The notes under the pieces: generated by a model
Seen by the model: the letters and a program-made list of their open reading frames with translations, nothing else
Databases searched by the model: none
Told to the model about the DNA's origin: nothing
Made by a program: the position numbers and the translations under genes
From: Bacteroidetes bacterium GWA2_40_15
Lineage (GTDB): Bacteria > Bacteroidota > Bacteroidia > Bacteroidales > VadinHA17
Reading direction: 5' to 3'
DNA: 64,000 bases
NCBI GenBank assembly: GCA_001768195.1
Contig: MENI01000077.1
Span: 1-64,000, forward strand
Shown here: piece after piece, positions 18,920 to 28,434 of the stretch
How the letters are laid out: each line of letters begins with the position of its first letter
How positions within the stretch are numbered: the stretch's first letter is position 1

Positions 18920-19333
18920 TCAATGTTTAAGATAACCGCTGTCATTAAGCCAGTCTGCCATCCGTTGAGGCCAGTTTCTGACAGCAGTATATGAGGACCT
19001 GTCGCCCATATTGAAAGCATGCTTGCCCCTGGTCAGGAAGAAAACCTCAACAGGAACTTTTGCTTCACGGAATTTCTGAAGCAGTTCAAAAGTTACTTCG
19101 TCACATCCATATTCGTCATCATTGGCAATATCAGCAGGTGGACGGAAGAGTGTCAATGAAGGGTTATTAATACTTTTTACCCACCAGTCCTGTGACTGTT
19201 CAGGAATCTCCTTTAAGTTTTCAAATCCCCGGGCCCCGTTTTTCCAGAGCGGAATAACCTCCGGTTTAATTTGAGCCAGTGCACCCGCTGGCAATAATAC
19301 CAATAAAAGAAGAATGTAAATAAATGATCTCAT
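18920..19333 (-). pseudogene. Alpha/beta hydrolase (carbohydrate esterase-like) with internal deletion
   Basis: A 137-aa remnant; Met at 19333 starts a good signal peptide (ending AGALAQ). The N-terminal part (IPLWKNGARGFENLKEIPEQ, SLTLFRPP) matches the start of acetylxylan-esterase-like hydrolases of about 300 aa. It then jumps in frame to their C-terminal part: ANDDEYGCDEVTFELLQKF with the acid Asp, and FFLTRGKHAFNMG with the catalytic His. The central 120-150 residues, including the oxyanion loop and the GxSxG nucleophile, are absent. Because the join is in frame, a stable short protein could still be made, but it cannot be an active esterase. Confidence 0.75.
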
Positions 19334-19371
19334 GATGAAATAATTTAAGATTTGCTTATCAATGATACTGC

Positions 19372-20250
19372 TCATTCCAGGGCATCTTTATCAGGTGGGT
19401 ATATCTTCACTGTAAAAAACTGATAACCTGAATCAGGGACGTTTAAACTCCTCTCTCCATCACTATCAATCAAACCTGACCTGGCATTTATTTTCTTCTC
19501 TCCCTGAGCTGCATTTACTTCCAGGACTGGCATATGTACAGACAGTGCCCAAAGTTCTGCCGAAGACTCATGAAAAGTCCTGTATTTCTGCGCTGAACCT
19601 GAATTAATGCAATGAACAATAAACTCAGCGCCCATCTGCTTCAACTTCCAGGGTAAATATGGATTTGGAATCGTTGTATAACCGGGTGTTGCCCAGAGAT
19701 CATTACATATCAGGATACCGAAACTGTGATCATGCCATCTAAAGACCTTTAACTCCCCTTCTAAATAATCTGTCATCTCCCCTGATCCGGGAAGTTCTAA
19801 ACTGCTACATCGTAGAATTTTGGAATATGCTCCAAGAAAACTTCCATCTGAAGAATACACTCTTACCTGGTTATAGCAGTATTCTTTCCCCGACTTTTGC
19901 TCTTTATAACATGTTCCGAGCATTAATCCCACCTTCATTCTTTTTGCTTCGGCCAGTACTTCGTTCAGAGCTGGCATTAATTCACCCTGGTTGAAATTAG
20001 CAGTATACCCCGACAATGAACCTTCCGGAGTTACCAGAAAATCGGCACCTTCTTTTGCAGCTCTATATAATCCGGAGATAATCAGCTCCTTGTTCTTCAT
20101 GATATTATTTGTTACATCCATCTGTAAACCTGATATCACAACTGGCTCCATCACTTTCATATCCTGTGCATTAAGTTTTCCGACCGGAAAACTTATGATC
20201 AGAACAATTAGAACAAAATATATACTTCTTAAAAAAACTAGTTTTTTCAT
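19372..20250 (-). CDS. Exported carbon-nitrogen hydrolase (nitrilase superfamily)
   Basis: A 292-aa protein of the nitrilase/amidase fold with the expected Glu-Lys-Cys triad: Glu in VTPEGSLSGY, Lys in GAYSKILRCS and Cys in FGILICNDLW. Family members hydrolyse amides, nitriles or N-acyl groups. An N-terminal signal peptide (about residues 1-28, ending KLNAQ) is unusual, since most family members are cytoplasmic. It sits 29 nt downstream of the enolase-superfamily gene in the degradation island, so the substrate may be an amide or N-acyl group on a glycan breakdown product. That is inference. Confidence 0.82.
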   Translation of the reverse strand: MKKLVFLRSIYFVLIVLIISFPVGKLNAQDMKVMEPVVISGLQMDVTNNIMKNKELIISGLYRAAKEGADFLVTPEGSLSGYTANFNQGELMPALNEVLAEAKRMKVGLMLGTCYKEQKSGKEYCYNQVRVYSSDGSFLGAYSKILRCSSLELPGSGEMTDYLEGELKVFRWHDHSFGILICNDLWATPGYTTIPNPYLPWKLKQMGAEFIVHCINSGSAQKYRTFHESSAELWALSVHMPVLEVNAAQGEKKINARSGLIDSDGERSLNVPDSGYQFFTVKIYPPDKDALE

Positions 20251-20279
20251 GGAATTTATCTTAATACAGTTATCCCTGT

Positions 20280-21593
20280 TTATATCTCAGCAATTAATTC
20301 AACTATAGCATCCCCGTTTTTAAAAAGTTCTTCCTTAATTTCCACTCCCAATCCCGGACCTTCGGGAGCAGTTATGTACCCATCAACCGGTACCGGAACA
20401 CTGTTTACAAAATAAGGGAACTGATGAGTGTATTTCCAGTAGTTGCTCTCCATGTATGAGAAATTCTGTATCGCTGTGCACAGGTGTGCCGAAGCGACAT
20501 AGAGCAAAGGCCCGCCGCAGGTATGAGGTGATGCGGGAATAAGGTATGCATCGGCCATATCGCACATCTTTTTTGCTTCTGTCACACCTCCGCACCAGCA
20601 GATATCAAACATTAAAATATCGACAGCCCCGGCTTCAAGAAAATCTTTAAGCTGGTAGCGGGTGGCCATAACCTCACTGTGGGCAATGGGGATACTTGAC
20701 TCTTCAGCCAGTTTCTTATAAGATTGTGCTGAATTTGGCATAAGAATATCCTCGATATGTATCACATTGAACTTCTCGCAGGCTTTTATTATCCTCTGCG
20801 CCGCCGGTACATCAAAACCGCCCCATCCGTCAATGAGTATTTCCATCTTTTTCCCGGCTGTTTTATCAATCTGCCTCAGCCATTCGATACCGTTATCGAT
20901 TCCAACTGTACTTATATACCCTCCTTCTGATCTGAAAGGGTATATTTTAATGGCTGTTATTCCTCTTTCAAGAAGAAAAGTAACAATCTTTTCAGTATCG
21001 GCTCCCATCTTCATGTTATTGATAGCCCAGTAATCGGTTGTGGTATTGTATACCCTGACTTTTGATCTTGTTTTACCACCCAGAAGTCTGTAAAGAGGCT
21101 GCCCGGTAGTTTTTCCAATTATATCCAGGAGAGCCATGTCGATAGCGCTCTGCATATGCATTTCAGAGCCTCCGGCATTTCTCATGGCCTGGTATTTATA
21201 AATCCCTTTCCAGATCTTTTCAATGTCCCTGGGATCCTTTCCTATCAAATAATCTTTCGCAATATCCTTTAAACTACCCAGTTCTCCGTTTATCGAAGGA
21301 TAAGTCTCTCCAATCCCTACAATTCCGGTATTGGTATGGATCCGTATCCAGCAAAATTCAGTACTGCCGTTTCCCCCTGAACCTCCACCGATCTTAAGAT
21401 TTTCGTTAAACCTGATGCTCTCAATCTTTGTGATCTTCATTGGTTCAGCCTTTTGGAACCGGGAACTGCTTCCTTCACTACCGGCGAACATAGTTCCTGT
21501 TCCCAGAAATGATGTTGCACCTGCAGCTGCACTCATCCCAAGGCCTTTAATCATCTGGCGCCTGTTGATAGTTCTCTTGTTATCCTTTACCAT
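20280..21593 (-). CDS. Mandelate racemase/muconate lactonizing enzyme family dehydratase (enolase superfamily)
   Basis: A 437-aa protein with a Tat-like leader (INRRQMIKGLGMSAAAGA). The N-terminal capping domain is at about 50-170 and the barrel domain at about 180-420. Visible active-site elements are Lys in ITAIKIYPF, metal ligands in EILIDGWGG (Asp), VIHIEDILM (Glu) and the IAHSEV strand, and a C-terminal His in SPHTCGGPL. This resembles sugar acid dehydratases such as galactonate or mannonate dehydratases, which convert aldonates to 2-keto-3-deoxy acids. Export of such an enzyme is unusual. Operon spacing: 18 nt after the preceding gene. Confidence 0.82.
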   Translation of the reverse strand: MVKDNKRTINRRQMIKGLGMSAAAGATSFLGTGTMFAGSEGSSSRFQKAEPMKITKIESIRFNENLKIGGGSGGNGSTEFCWIRIHTNTGIVGIGETYPSINGELGSLKDIAKDYLIGKDPRDIEKIWKGIYKYQAMRNAGGSEMHMQSAIDMALLDIIGKTTGQPLYRLLGGKTRSKVRVYNTTTDYWAINNMKMGADTEKIVTFLLERGITAIKIYPFRSEGGYISTVGIDNGIEWLRQIDKTAGKKMEILIDGWGGFDVPAAQRIIKACEKFNVIHIEDILMPNSAQSYKKLAEESSIPIAHSEVMATRYQLKDFLEAGAVDILMFDICWCGGVTEAKKMCDMADAYLIPASPHTCGGPLLYVASAHLCTAIQNFSYMESNYWKYTHQFPYFVNSVPVPVDGYITAPEGPGLGVEIKEELFKNGDAIVELIAEI

Positions 21594-21611
21594 ACTATAA
21601 CTATTCGTTAA

Positions 21612-23627
21612 TCAATATTGAGGTTCTGCATCATAAATCTTCACTTCAAAAGGTTGTAACGTGACACTGAATTCCTTCCCCTTTGCTGTAATTTGCTTTA
21701 CTCCGGTTGCAATTTTAGCTTTTACATCATAAAATAAAAAGTTATTATTTACTCCTGCTGGCAATTCAAATACTTCAGCAACATCTACACTGTAATCTTT
21801 TGTGATTTCCGAAGGATTACGAAGGGAGATAAGAGACTTTCCCTCAGACCAGGCTGCAAAACCGTAAACTTCACCTTTTCCCGGATCACCTCCAACCCAG
21901 TGAATGTCGGTCATTACAGTTTCATTTTCTTTGGCCCATCCTGCTGCAGCTGCAAGACAATCCCAGTTTGCTGTGTTAAGCTTATGTGGATTTATATACA
22001 GCTCCTGAAGGTTTGTACCGGTAGCAAAAAATGACCATATCTCATCCGAGATATCTTTATCGTTCATCTCAAACAGACCGGGATTGCCATTATCTGCAAT
22101 ACAGATTCCGCACAACATCAGTGAATTGAGAGGATAAAGCGGACCTCTCTTTACAATATTTTTATAAGTATCGGCATCTCTATATGTGATCCACTTCTGA
22201 CGCTTCGAGCCTTCGCCCATCATATTTGTATCATCACCTCCACGCCATATATTATCGCCATATTTCAGCCAGTAAACGGATGGCCATGTTCCGGTGGTAA
22301 GGCTTAAATAGATATCAGGTTTCAGACCAGGCAGGTCACCAAGCAGTTTCAGAAAAGACTCAACATCATTCCGGTAAACGGTTAAGTCGCCACTACCCGC
22401 ACCGATTCCTGCTCCCACACCATCAAACTTAAACATGCTGATGTCATATTTCCTAATGAAATCAGATGTCACCTCCTTGAAACGGTTATAATAAACAGGA
22501 CCGGAAAGGGAGAATCCATTGGCATTAGTTTCAAATGGAGGATTCTGCTTATTGCCGTATTCGATCCGTGAATTTTTTGGTTCGCCATAGCCCCCAAATG
22601 GAGACATCCACACGCCGACATCCGAATTATATGACTCCGCTGCCTTTTTCAGATTTATGAATCCTTCAGGAAATCCTGAATGAAATTTCCAGAGTGTCCG
22701 GTTATCATCCCATCCGTCATCAAACAGGAATCCGGTCATATGTACATTCCGGCCATTGATAAGACTGTCCCCAAACATCCTGATCCTGTCGAGTGATTCC
22801 CTCTCGTCGAATTTTCTGTTACCCCATGATATGTCAAACCATGAATTGTAATGCAGAACCTGGTGATATGGGTGCGCCCGCTCCCGTTCAACATAATAAA
22901 GAAATCCCCTTCGCAGTTGATTAACCGGTGTTACACCCCATACTGTCGATAGCTCTTTTGTCAGCCGCGAAACAGAAATGGTTGTAAAATTGTCTTCTTT
23001 TTCAATTTTTGAAAGAGGATACTCCAGAGCAACAAACATGTTTTTGATGATCAGTGGTGATCCATCTACAGTCCCGGCTCTTTCAGCGCCTGAATCTGAG
23101 GGAAGCTTAATAAGTGTGATACGGGTAATCTGATTTACATCAGCGGAAGTGAATCTGAAAATATTTCTGATATAGTTGGAGCCATCCCTCAGTTCAGCTT
23201 CCCAATGTACAATAATTCCAGACCTCTTTTCTTCCAGATCGGCTGTAATATTCTTTCCGGGCTGCCTATCAGCCATAACGGTTGAAGCCGGATTCCCTTC
23301 AATAATTGCAATTACTGGTTTTTTTAAGATGGCAAAATCATTTGATGTTAATGTTTTTCCATCAAGCGATTTCAATTCAAACAACAATAAAGGTTCCCTG
23401 ACCAACCTGTTGCCGGTTTTTTTATCATAAAAATCAGTAATGCTTATATTTCTACCGTCGAAGGAGAAATGCATCTTCAGCAGATTGTTCTCAAGTATAA
23501 CCTCCCCTCCAGCTGACTCAGAGATGGCAGCTTTTCCCGGAAGATCTCCCGGATATGAGATCTGGGCACTGATGTTTGTTACCAGACTCAGGGTGAAAGA
23601 CAGAAAACACATAAATCTGATTTTCAT
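21612..23627 (-). CDS. Alpha-galactosidase-like glycoside hydrolase (clan GH-D type)
   Basis: A 671-aa exported protein (signal peptide ending ISAQ). An N-terminal beta-sandwich (about 25-250) precedes a TIM barrel with GFLFDDGWDDNRTLWKF and GVWMSPFGGYG, and MFKFDGVGAG, where the Asp of KFDG is in the position of the nucleophile of GH27/GH36 enzymes. A C-terminal beta-domain ends the protein. Related Bacteroidota proteins are often labelled enterotoxin or alpha-galactosidase. An alpha-galactosidase or alpha-N-acetylgalactosaminidase role is likely but the precise specificity is not. Lies 41 nt downstream of the GH18 gene on the same strand. Confidence 0.75.
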   Translation of the reverse strand: MKIRFMCFLSFTLSLVTNISAQISYPGDLPGKAAISESAGGEVILENNLLKMHFSFDGRNISITDFYDKKTGNRLVREPLLLFELKSLDGKTLTSNDFAILKKPVIAIIEGNPASTVMADRQPGKNITADLEEKRSGIIVHWEAELRDGSNYIRNIFRFTSADVNQITRITLIKLPSDSGAERAGTVDGSPLIIKNMFVALEYPLSKIEKEDNFTTISVSRLTKELSTVWGVTPVNQLRRGFLYYVERERAHPYHQVLHYNSWFDISWGNRKFDERESLDRIRMFGDSLINGRNVHMTGFLFDDGWDDNRTLWKFHSGFPEGFINLKKAAESYNSDVGVWMSPFGGYGEPKNSRIEYGNKQNPPFETNANGFSLSGPVYYNRFKEVTSDFIRKYDISMFKFDGVGAGIGAGSGDLTVYRNDVESFLKLLGDLPGLKPDIYLSLTTGTWPSVYWLKYGDNIWRGGDDTNMMGEGSKRQKWITYRDADTYKNIVKRGPLYPLNSLMLCGICIADNGNPGLFEMNDKDISDEIWSFFATGTNLQELYINPHKLNTANWDCLAAAAGWAKENETVMTDIHWVGGDPGKGEVYGFAAWSEGKSLISLRNPSEITKDYSVDVAEVFELPAGVNNNFLFYDVKAKIATGVKQITAKGKEFSVTLQPFEVKIYDAEPQY

Positions 23628-23668
23628 GGCCTGAATAATTATGTTACTATAGACTTTCAGAGACTGAG

Positions 23669-24637
23669 CTACTTTTTATATGCAGTTTTGTAAATCGCTT
23701 TTAGTAATGATTTTGAACCCCTGGCATCCCCTCCCAGCTGCCATATCATAATACCACCAGCTTTTTCCATAGCAAGCCGGGTCTTCTTTTTTATTGTAGG
23801 AATACCATTATAATACATGATCTTACCGTCTTCAATTGGCAATTCATCCAATTCTTCAGAACCCGCATATTTTTCAACGATCTGCCTGTAGTTCATACCT
23901 ATGGCTTTAGATGTAAGCTCAGGTCCGAAACCATAACCATAGAACGGCACTCCCAGCATCATCTCTTTTGCAGGAATGCCCCTGGTAACTCCGAAGTATT
24001 CAATATCATTGATGGCATCCTCGTATGATGCATGCTGACCTGGTTTGTCGGGGCGCCATGGTCCTGTATGATCATATGACATGATATTAACAAAATCATA
24101 CTGCTCCAGCGCTTTATCTGAAAAGAGAGGTTTGGAGGTAACCACCACAGCGGCAGTCAACAGTTTATTATGTGCATTCAGAGCGGATCTCAGTTCAACT
24201 ACAAAAGGTTCATAGTTTTCGTCAATATCGCCATGTTCCAGATCGTTGTCTACTCCGTCAAGATCATTTTCAACAACCATGTCGACCAGCTTCTGAGCAA
24301 TCATTCCTCTTGTGTCATCCCGCAACAGCCTGTGATAATACGGATGCTCTCCACCTCCTCCGATTGATAATAAAACCTTTATTCCCTTTTTGTGGGCTTT
24401 TTTTACAAATGGTTCCAATAGTGTCAGATCCTGATTATAATTTCCAAGTGTATCCGGATTAAGAAAAAACAGGTTGACATGAGTGACTCTTTTAAAAGGA
24501 AATTTTTTGAAATCATTCATTGCAGAACGCATAGAGTAATATCCTACTATCTTAAAATCAGGGGGTTTTTCCTGAGCAATCAGTGGATAAATCAAGATAC
24601 AAAATAGTAAAAGCAGATATGATTTCCTGTAGTTCAT
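23669..24637 (-). CDS. GH18 glycoside hydrolase (chitinase / endo-beta-N-acetylglucosaminidase type)
   Basis: A 322-aa exported protein (signal peptide ending PLIAQ). Single GH18 barrel with the SIGGGG-type strand KVLLSIGGGGEHP and the catalytic DxxDxDxE motif intact as DGVDNDLEHGD (about residues 130-140), followed by VNIMSYDHTGPW and the closing IMIWQLGGDA. Enzymes of this family cut beta-1,4 bonds next to GlcNAc using substrate-assisted catalysis. No chitin-binding module is present, so chito-oligosaccharide or N-glycan core substrates are both possible. Neighbours in the island favour glycoconjugates. Confidence 0.88.
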   Translation of the reverse strand: MNYRKSYLLLLFCILIYPLIAQEKPPDFKIVGYYSMRSAMNDFKKFPFKRVTHVNLFFLNPDTLGNYNQDLTLLEPFVKKAHKKGIKVLLSIGGGGEHPYYHRLLRDDTRGMIAQKLVDMVVENDLDGVDNDLEHGDIDENYEPFVVELRSALNAHNKLLTAAVVVTSKPLFSDKALEQYDFVNIMSYDHTGPWRPDKPGQHASYEDAINDIEYFGVTRGIPAKEMMLGVPFYGYGFGPELTSKAIGMNYRQIVEKYAGSEELDELPIEDGKIMYYNGIPTIKKKTRLAMEKAGGIMIWQLGGDARGSKSLLKAIYKTAYKK

Positions 24638-24662
24638 ATGTATGTTTTTTAATTGTGAATAA

Positions 24663-25901
24663 TCATAATTTCATCCTGACACCAACTCTTATAAGCAAGC
24701 CTGTAATTGCAACGCACAGAATTGCAAAAAGGAAGGTTTTCACAAGGCCAACGCCCCCGGTTCTCAGCGTTTCAGGCAGACTTATATGAAGAATATTCCT
24801 GATCCCGTATACAAGATAAGGCACCAGATAACATAGTATTGTAGCAGTACCGGCAGGTTTTATAATGTCAAACCATTTTGATTTTTTACCAACGTCCGCT
24901 ACCCAGTAAATTGCCACGAATGTCAGTATCGTAAATGCGCTGCAAAGGAACAGCCATGCAGGTGTGGCACCAAGCTTTGCAAGGCCCCAGTAAGGTCTGG
25001 TTAAGATTGAGAATAATATCAGCAAAGCAGAGAATCCCAGCAATACAAGTGTCATGCGCAGGTTTTCTCCTTTCCTGATAAAGTGCCGGAATATTACAGA
25101 GGTCAGTACTCCTCCCATTGTCAGGCCGGTAAGAGTCCCCCCGCTTATTGCACCCGGAACAACCGACAATATTTCGCGAGGGATCAAATGGGCTTTGGCA
25201 ACCATGCTCAAAATGCAGAAAAATGCCCAGCCTCCCAGTATGACCAGGAAATTTCCCTTTGCAAAAACTGTAATTAACCCGCTCACCAGGTATGCCCATC
25301 CGATAAGTCCAAGGATGCCCCACCACTGCGGCGAGAACCTGTAAATATTGTCAGCCGGACCTCCCCTGTATATGATTGCCAGAATCAGCAGAGTTACGAT
25401 TGCTACTGCCCTGGCTGCATATGAGATATATTTATTCCATGAATCAGGGTAGGTATTCCATATCAGGATAAAAGAGATGCAAATGAGAGGATTCCATAAG
25501 TACCTGGGCATTCCGGTTGCTGCTGCATTGAAAGTCTCCCCGTTTACAAGGAAAACACCCATCACAAGAAGTGCAATTGTACGTATTACTACATGCTGAA
25601 CCAATTGCCAGAGAGAGTCTCCTTTTTTCAGTCGGTTAGCGATAGCATATGGAAGTGATAATCCTACTATGAACAGGAATGCAGGGAACACCACATCTGC
25701 CAGTCCGATCCCGTCAACGCCTCTTTTCATATGCCCGAGCCATGCAGGTATGTCCTTAAGAGACCACAGATCATTCACAAAGATCATCAGAACCATTGTC
25801 AAGGCCCGGAGGATGTCAATTGTAGCTATACGCTGGGTTACCGGGAAAGAGTGATCTTTTCCAGAAGTGTTACTGATAGCTGAGTCTGAATTTTTATTCA
25901 T
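24663..25901 (-). CDS. HGSNAT-like membrane acyltransferase (DUF5009/COG4299)
   Basis: About 412 aa with 10-11 predicted transmembrane helices. The first helix block reads RIATIDILRALTMVLMIF, then DVVFPAFLFIVGLSLPYAI, typical of bacterial relatives of human heparan-alpha-glucosaminide N-acetyltransferase. That enzyme moves an acetyl group from cytoplasmic acetyl-CoA across the membrane to glucosamine. A His in PAWLGHMKRG is a candidate catalytic residue. The frame is open to 25937, but Met at 25901 (MNKNSDS) avoids an isolated hydrophobic N-terminus. The gene lies 25 nt upstream of the GH18 gene, consistent with amino-sugar handling. Confidence 0.82.
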   Translation of the reverse strand: MNKNSDSAISNTSGKDHSFPVTQRIATIDILRALTMVLMIFVNDLWSLKDIPAWLGHMKRGVDGIGLADVVFPAFLFIVGLSLPYAIANRLKKGDSLWQLVQHVVIRTIALLVMGVFLVNGETFNAAATGMPRYLWNPLICISFILIWNTYPDSWNKYISYAARAVAIVTLLILAIIYRGGPADNIYRFSPQWWGILGLIGWAYLVSGLITVFAKGNFLVILGGWAFFCILSMVAKAHLIPREILSVVPGAISGGTLTGLTMGGVLTSVIFRHFIRKGENLRMTLVLLGFSALLILFSILTRPYWGLAKLGATPAWLFLCSAFTILTFVAIYWVADVGKKSKWFDIIKPAGTATILCYLVPYLVYGIRNILHISLPETLRTGGVGLVKTFLFAILCVAITGLLIRVGVRMKL

Positions 25902-26035
25902 GTGTATAAGGTTTAATGGATAGAAGATCCAAATCATTCATTCCTAATTTAGAACAATTTTGTTCAATCTGACATATTAAACCGGGTATTTAACTTTATT
26001 TAAGAAACAGGAGGATGTCCTGATGGCTTAATTTT

Positions 26036-26078
26036 TTTTGCCACCAGGGCACGAAGGCACAAAGTATCACAAAGCTAT
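26036..26078. repeat. Dispersed ccaccagggcacgaaggcac repeat
   Basis: A short A/G-rich unit resembling the ccaccaaggcaccaaggcacaaag type of repeat scattered in many Bacteroidota genomes. Only one copy is in this window. Located at the 3' side of the minus-strand TIM-barrel gene. Confidence 0.35.
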
Positions 26079-26094
26079 AAGGAACATATATTAT

Positions 26095-28176
26095 TCAGGG
26101 TAGTAATATTTTAATTGCTTTTGTTCTGCCTGAAGGAACTGTTAAAGCGAGACGGTTTCCCTTAATCGGCACCTGATTCCCTGAAATCATCTCAACAGCT
26201 GTAAATCCATCCGCTAAGCCAAGTTCATTAAGATCAAGTTCAATGTTGCAGGCAGCATCTTTAGTCCCATTATTTCTGACTGTAAAATAAAACTTATCGC
26301 TGGTCCCGAACCGCTCAATTCTCACGTCTTCTGTACTTACTTTTGCAGCTGTTACAGGTTCCCAGCCTGCACCTGAGATCTCCTTTATTAATGGAATGTA
26401 CTTTTTGAAAAAAGGACGGCCATTTTCAATTTTCTTCTTATCCTGCCAGTAGGGATCACTTGAGGCATCAACACTGAAGAAAGATGGAAAGAATCCATAT
26501 GCCAGCATCTTCTCAAAATAGATCTCGTACCCGCGATAAGGAGCTTCGGTAAATGCTTTGTCATTAAGCCCTTCATTGAGGAGAAAAACTATTGGTTTCT
26601 GGAAAGAAATCGCACGCTTGAAATCGAGAGCTGTAACATTATGATCGCCCGATGAATACCAGCTCAGTTCGGCTCCGAAGAGGTCGAGATTTGAAGCTGC
26701 AAAGGGATTCCATCCATGCCCGTTGCCCATCGCCAGCTTGCCCTGGGAATGCATTTCATCCGCGATTTTCTTCATAAACTCAAATTCCGAAACAAAATGC
26801 CAGATGGCCGGTCTGCCGACTCGGGCAGAATATGTCAGAGGATAGTCGGTGAAAGCTAAATGATCTTCATTGTAGTTGAGATCGTGATGCCAGTTCCACT
26901 CCATCGAGTCAAAATAAATTCCGTCAGCATTCAGTTTACGTGCAGGATTGATTTCGCGGTCAAGCACATAATTATACCTGTTGAAACCCGGCAGTTCCGG
27001 ATCGCAGTTTGTTGTAATGCTTACCGCCCAGCCGGTGGAAAACCAGGGTGTCTCAAGCCGACGTGTCTGCCATAATCCATTCTTGTCCTTCGTTGCACTG
27101 ACATCGAGATAAGCTTTGTGCCTCTCATTTATCATTTGTGGACTTACAAGCGTGTCATACGGAATTATCTTTGTTTTTATCGGGAGCTGCACATCCCACG
27201 GTTCAGTGTATTGAAAGCTGAGAACCCCCGTTCCTTTGTCAGAGAGTATATGAGAGATCTTCTGGCCCTCTTTCATGTCAGAGCTACCCCATGAAGTTTC
27301 ATGAAATGCAAATCCAAAATCCTCCCAACCCGCAATTGAGCGCATAGCTGTAAATGGAAGCCATATACCTTCGTTCACCACTCTCTTTTTGAAAGCTTCA
27401 GAATATATTGAATAGTAAGCTCTAAGGGCAGACCTCATCCCCCGGACAACATCAAATTCAAACCTGGACATTCTGAAAAAGGCCCTGTTGGGAAATTTCT
27501 TTGTAAGAGGAGATGTGGCAAAATCAAATTCGGTGACAACTCCTTTGCCCTTATCACCAATGAACCGAAATACTACCGGCAGGGTTATATCTACTCCTAT
27601 TCCTGTTCCAATGTTATCTGTTTCAACAGCACATAACGGATAATATGACATAGTGCCCTTTCCTACCGCATCCCCATAGCCCCCGTCAGAAAGGTTCATC
27701 CCGTTGAATGCACCTGCAGGAGGTACTGTTGTTCTTATGCTGACAGTATCACAATACATCAATCCAGCCTTCATCTCCTGAGACTTATCCAGTCCGCTGT
27801 ACCATTTCCAGTTTTCCCCTTTCAGCGGGAGTATGATCCTCAGTGTGACACATGAATTCTCCCCGCTCAGAGATTCGATCTCTCCATTTATTTCTGTATA
27901 GTTGCCTCTGTCAATCTCATGAATAACAACCTGATAAGATGCATTCCTGTAAATTGATATCCTGATTTCAGGAGAGCCGGTTTGCGATGAGAGGGGAATA
28001 CCGGTAATACCGGCGGATCTGGTTAACGGATCAGAATACTCAACCCTTATTGAAGAATTGGATAGACTGCTTTTATCAGCAGTGTTTTGTGCAAATGCAT
28101 CACTTCTGAAAAACAGGATACACAGAATTATTACCAATGAGACTTTGAAATACGGGGATTCAGGTAATATTCTCAT
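26095..28176 (-). CDS. Putative TIM-barrel glycoside hydrolase, specificity unknown
   Basis: A 693-aa exported protein (signal peptide ending DAFAQ). An N-terminal beta-rich region (about 35-270) leads to a barrel-like region containing DGIYFDSMEWNWHHDLNYN and AMGNGHGWNPFAASNLDLFG, with acidic residues at strand ends, and a C-terminal beta-sandwich. The overall plan is that of a large glycoside hydrolase, but I do not recognise the family and cannot assign catalytic residues. It lies at the head of the minus-strand island, separated by 193 nt from the acyltransferase gene. Confidence 0.6.
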   Translation of the reverse strand: MRILPESPYFKVSLVIILCILFFRSDAFAQNTADKSSLSNSSIRVEYSDPLTRSAGITGIPLSSQTGSPEIRISIYRNASYQVVIHEIDRGNYTEINGEIESLSGENSCVTLRIILPLKGENWKWYSGLDKSQEMKAGLMYCDTVSIRTTVPPAGAFNGMNLSDGGYGDAVGKGTMSYYPLCAVETDNIGTGIGVDITLPVVFRFIGDKGKGVVTEFDFATSPLTKKFPNRAFFRMSRFEFDVVRGMRSALRAYYSIYSEAFKKRVVNEGIWLPFTAMRSIAGWEDFGFAFHETSWGSSDMKEGQKISHILSDKGTGVLSFQYTEPWDVQLPIKTKIIPYDTLVSPQMINERHKAYLDVSATKDKNGLWQTRRLETPWFSTGWAVSITTNCDPELPGFNRYNYVLDREINPARKLNADGIYFDSMEWNWHHDLNYNEDHLAFTDYPLTYSARVGRPAIWHFVSEFEFMKKIADEMHSQGKLAMGNGHGWNPFAASNLDLFGAELSWYSSGDHNVTALDFKRAISFQKPIVFLLNEGLNDKAFTEAPYRGYEIYFEKMLAYGFFPSFFSVDASSDPYWQDKKKIENGRPFFKKYIPLIKEISGAGWEPVTAAKVSTEDVRIERFGTSDKFYFTVRNNGTKDAACNIELDLNELGLADGFTAVEMISGNQVPIKGNRLALTVPSGRTKAIKILLP

Positions 28177-28318
28177 GTTAGTGGTTTTTAAGATTGGGCT
28201 TATTTGAGAATAAAGGCATCCGGTAACAATATTAAATAAAGTTTGGGATTATCGGTAATTAATAATAACATATTGACAACTCCTGAATATTAATTATGTA
28301 GTTCTGCCTGACTCTCAC

Positions 28319-28434
28319 GAACTCACCCCCTTTATCCCCCTCTCTACTCCGTAAAGAGGGGGAATGTAACTGATATAAAGTGCGTTACATCCCCCCTCTT
28401 TGTGAAACAGAGAGGGGGGAAGGGGGGTGAGTTC
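28319..28434. repeat. 116-bp inverted repeat with purine/pyrimidine arms
   Basis: The ends gaactcacccc (from 28319) and ggggtgagttc (to 28434) are inverted, with further pairing of cccctctct against agagagggg, and a second inner pair atgtaac / gttacat. It would fold into a long hairpin. It occupies the middle of the 441-nt gap between divergent genes (28177-28617), which otherwise shows only AT-rich sequence. No coding potential. Confidence 0.7.

Noticed and set aside
18920-19375. Four-nucleotide overlap between the esterase and nitrilase genes as evidence of coupling
   Set aside because: The overlap depends on an upstream Met at 19375. The Met at 19333 gives the proper signal peptide and leaves a 38-nt gap.
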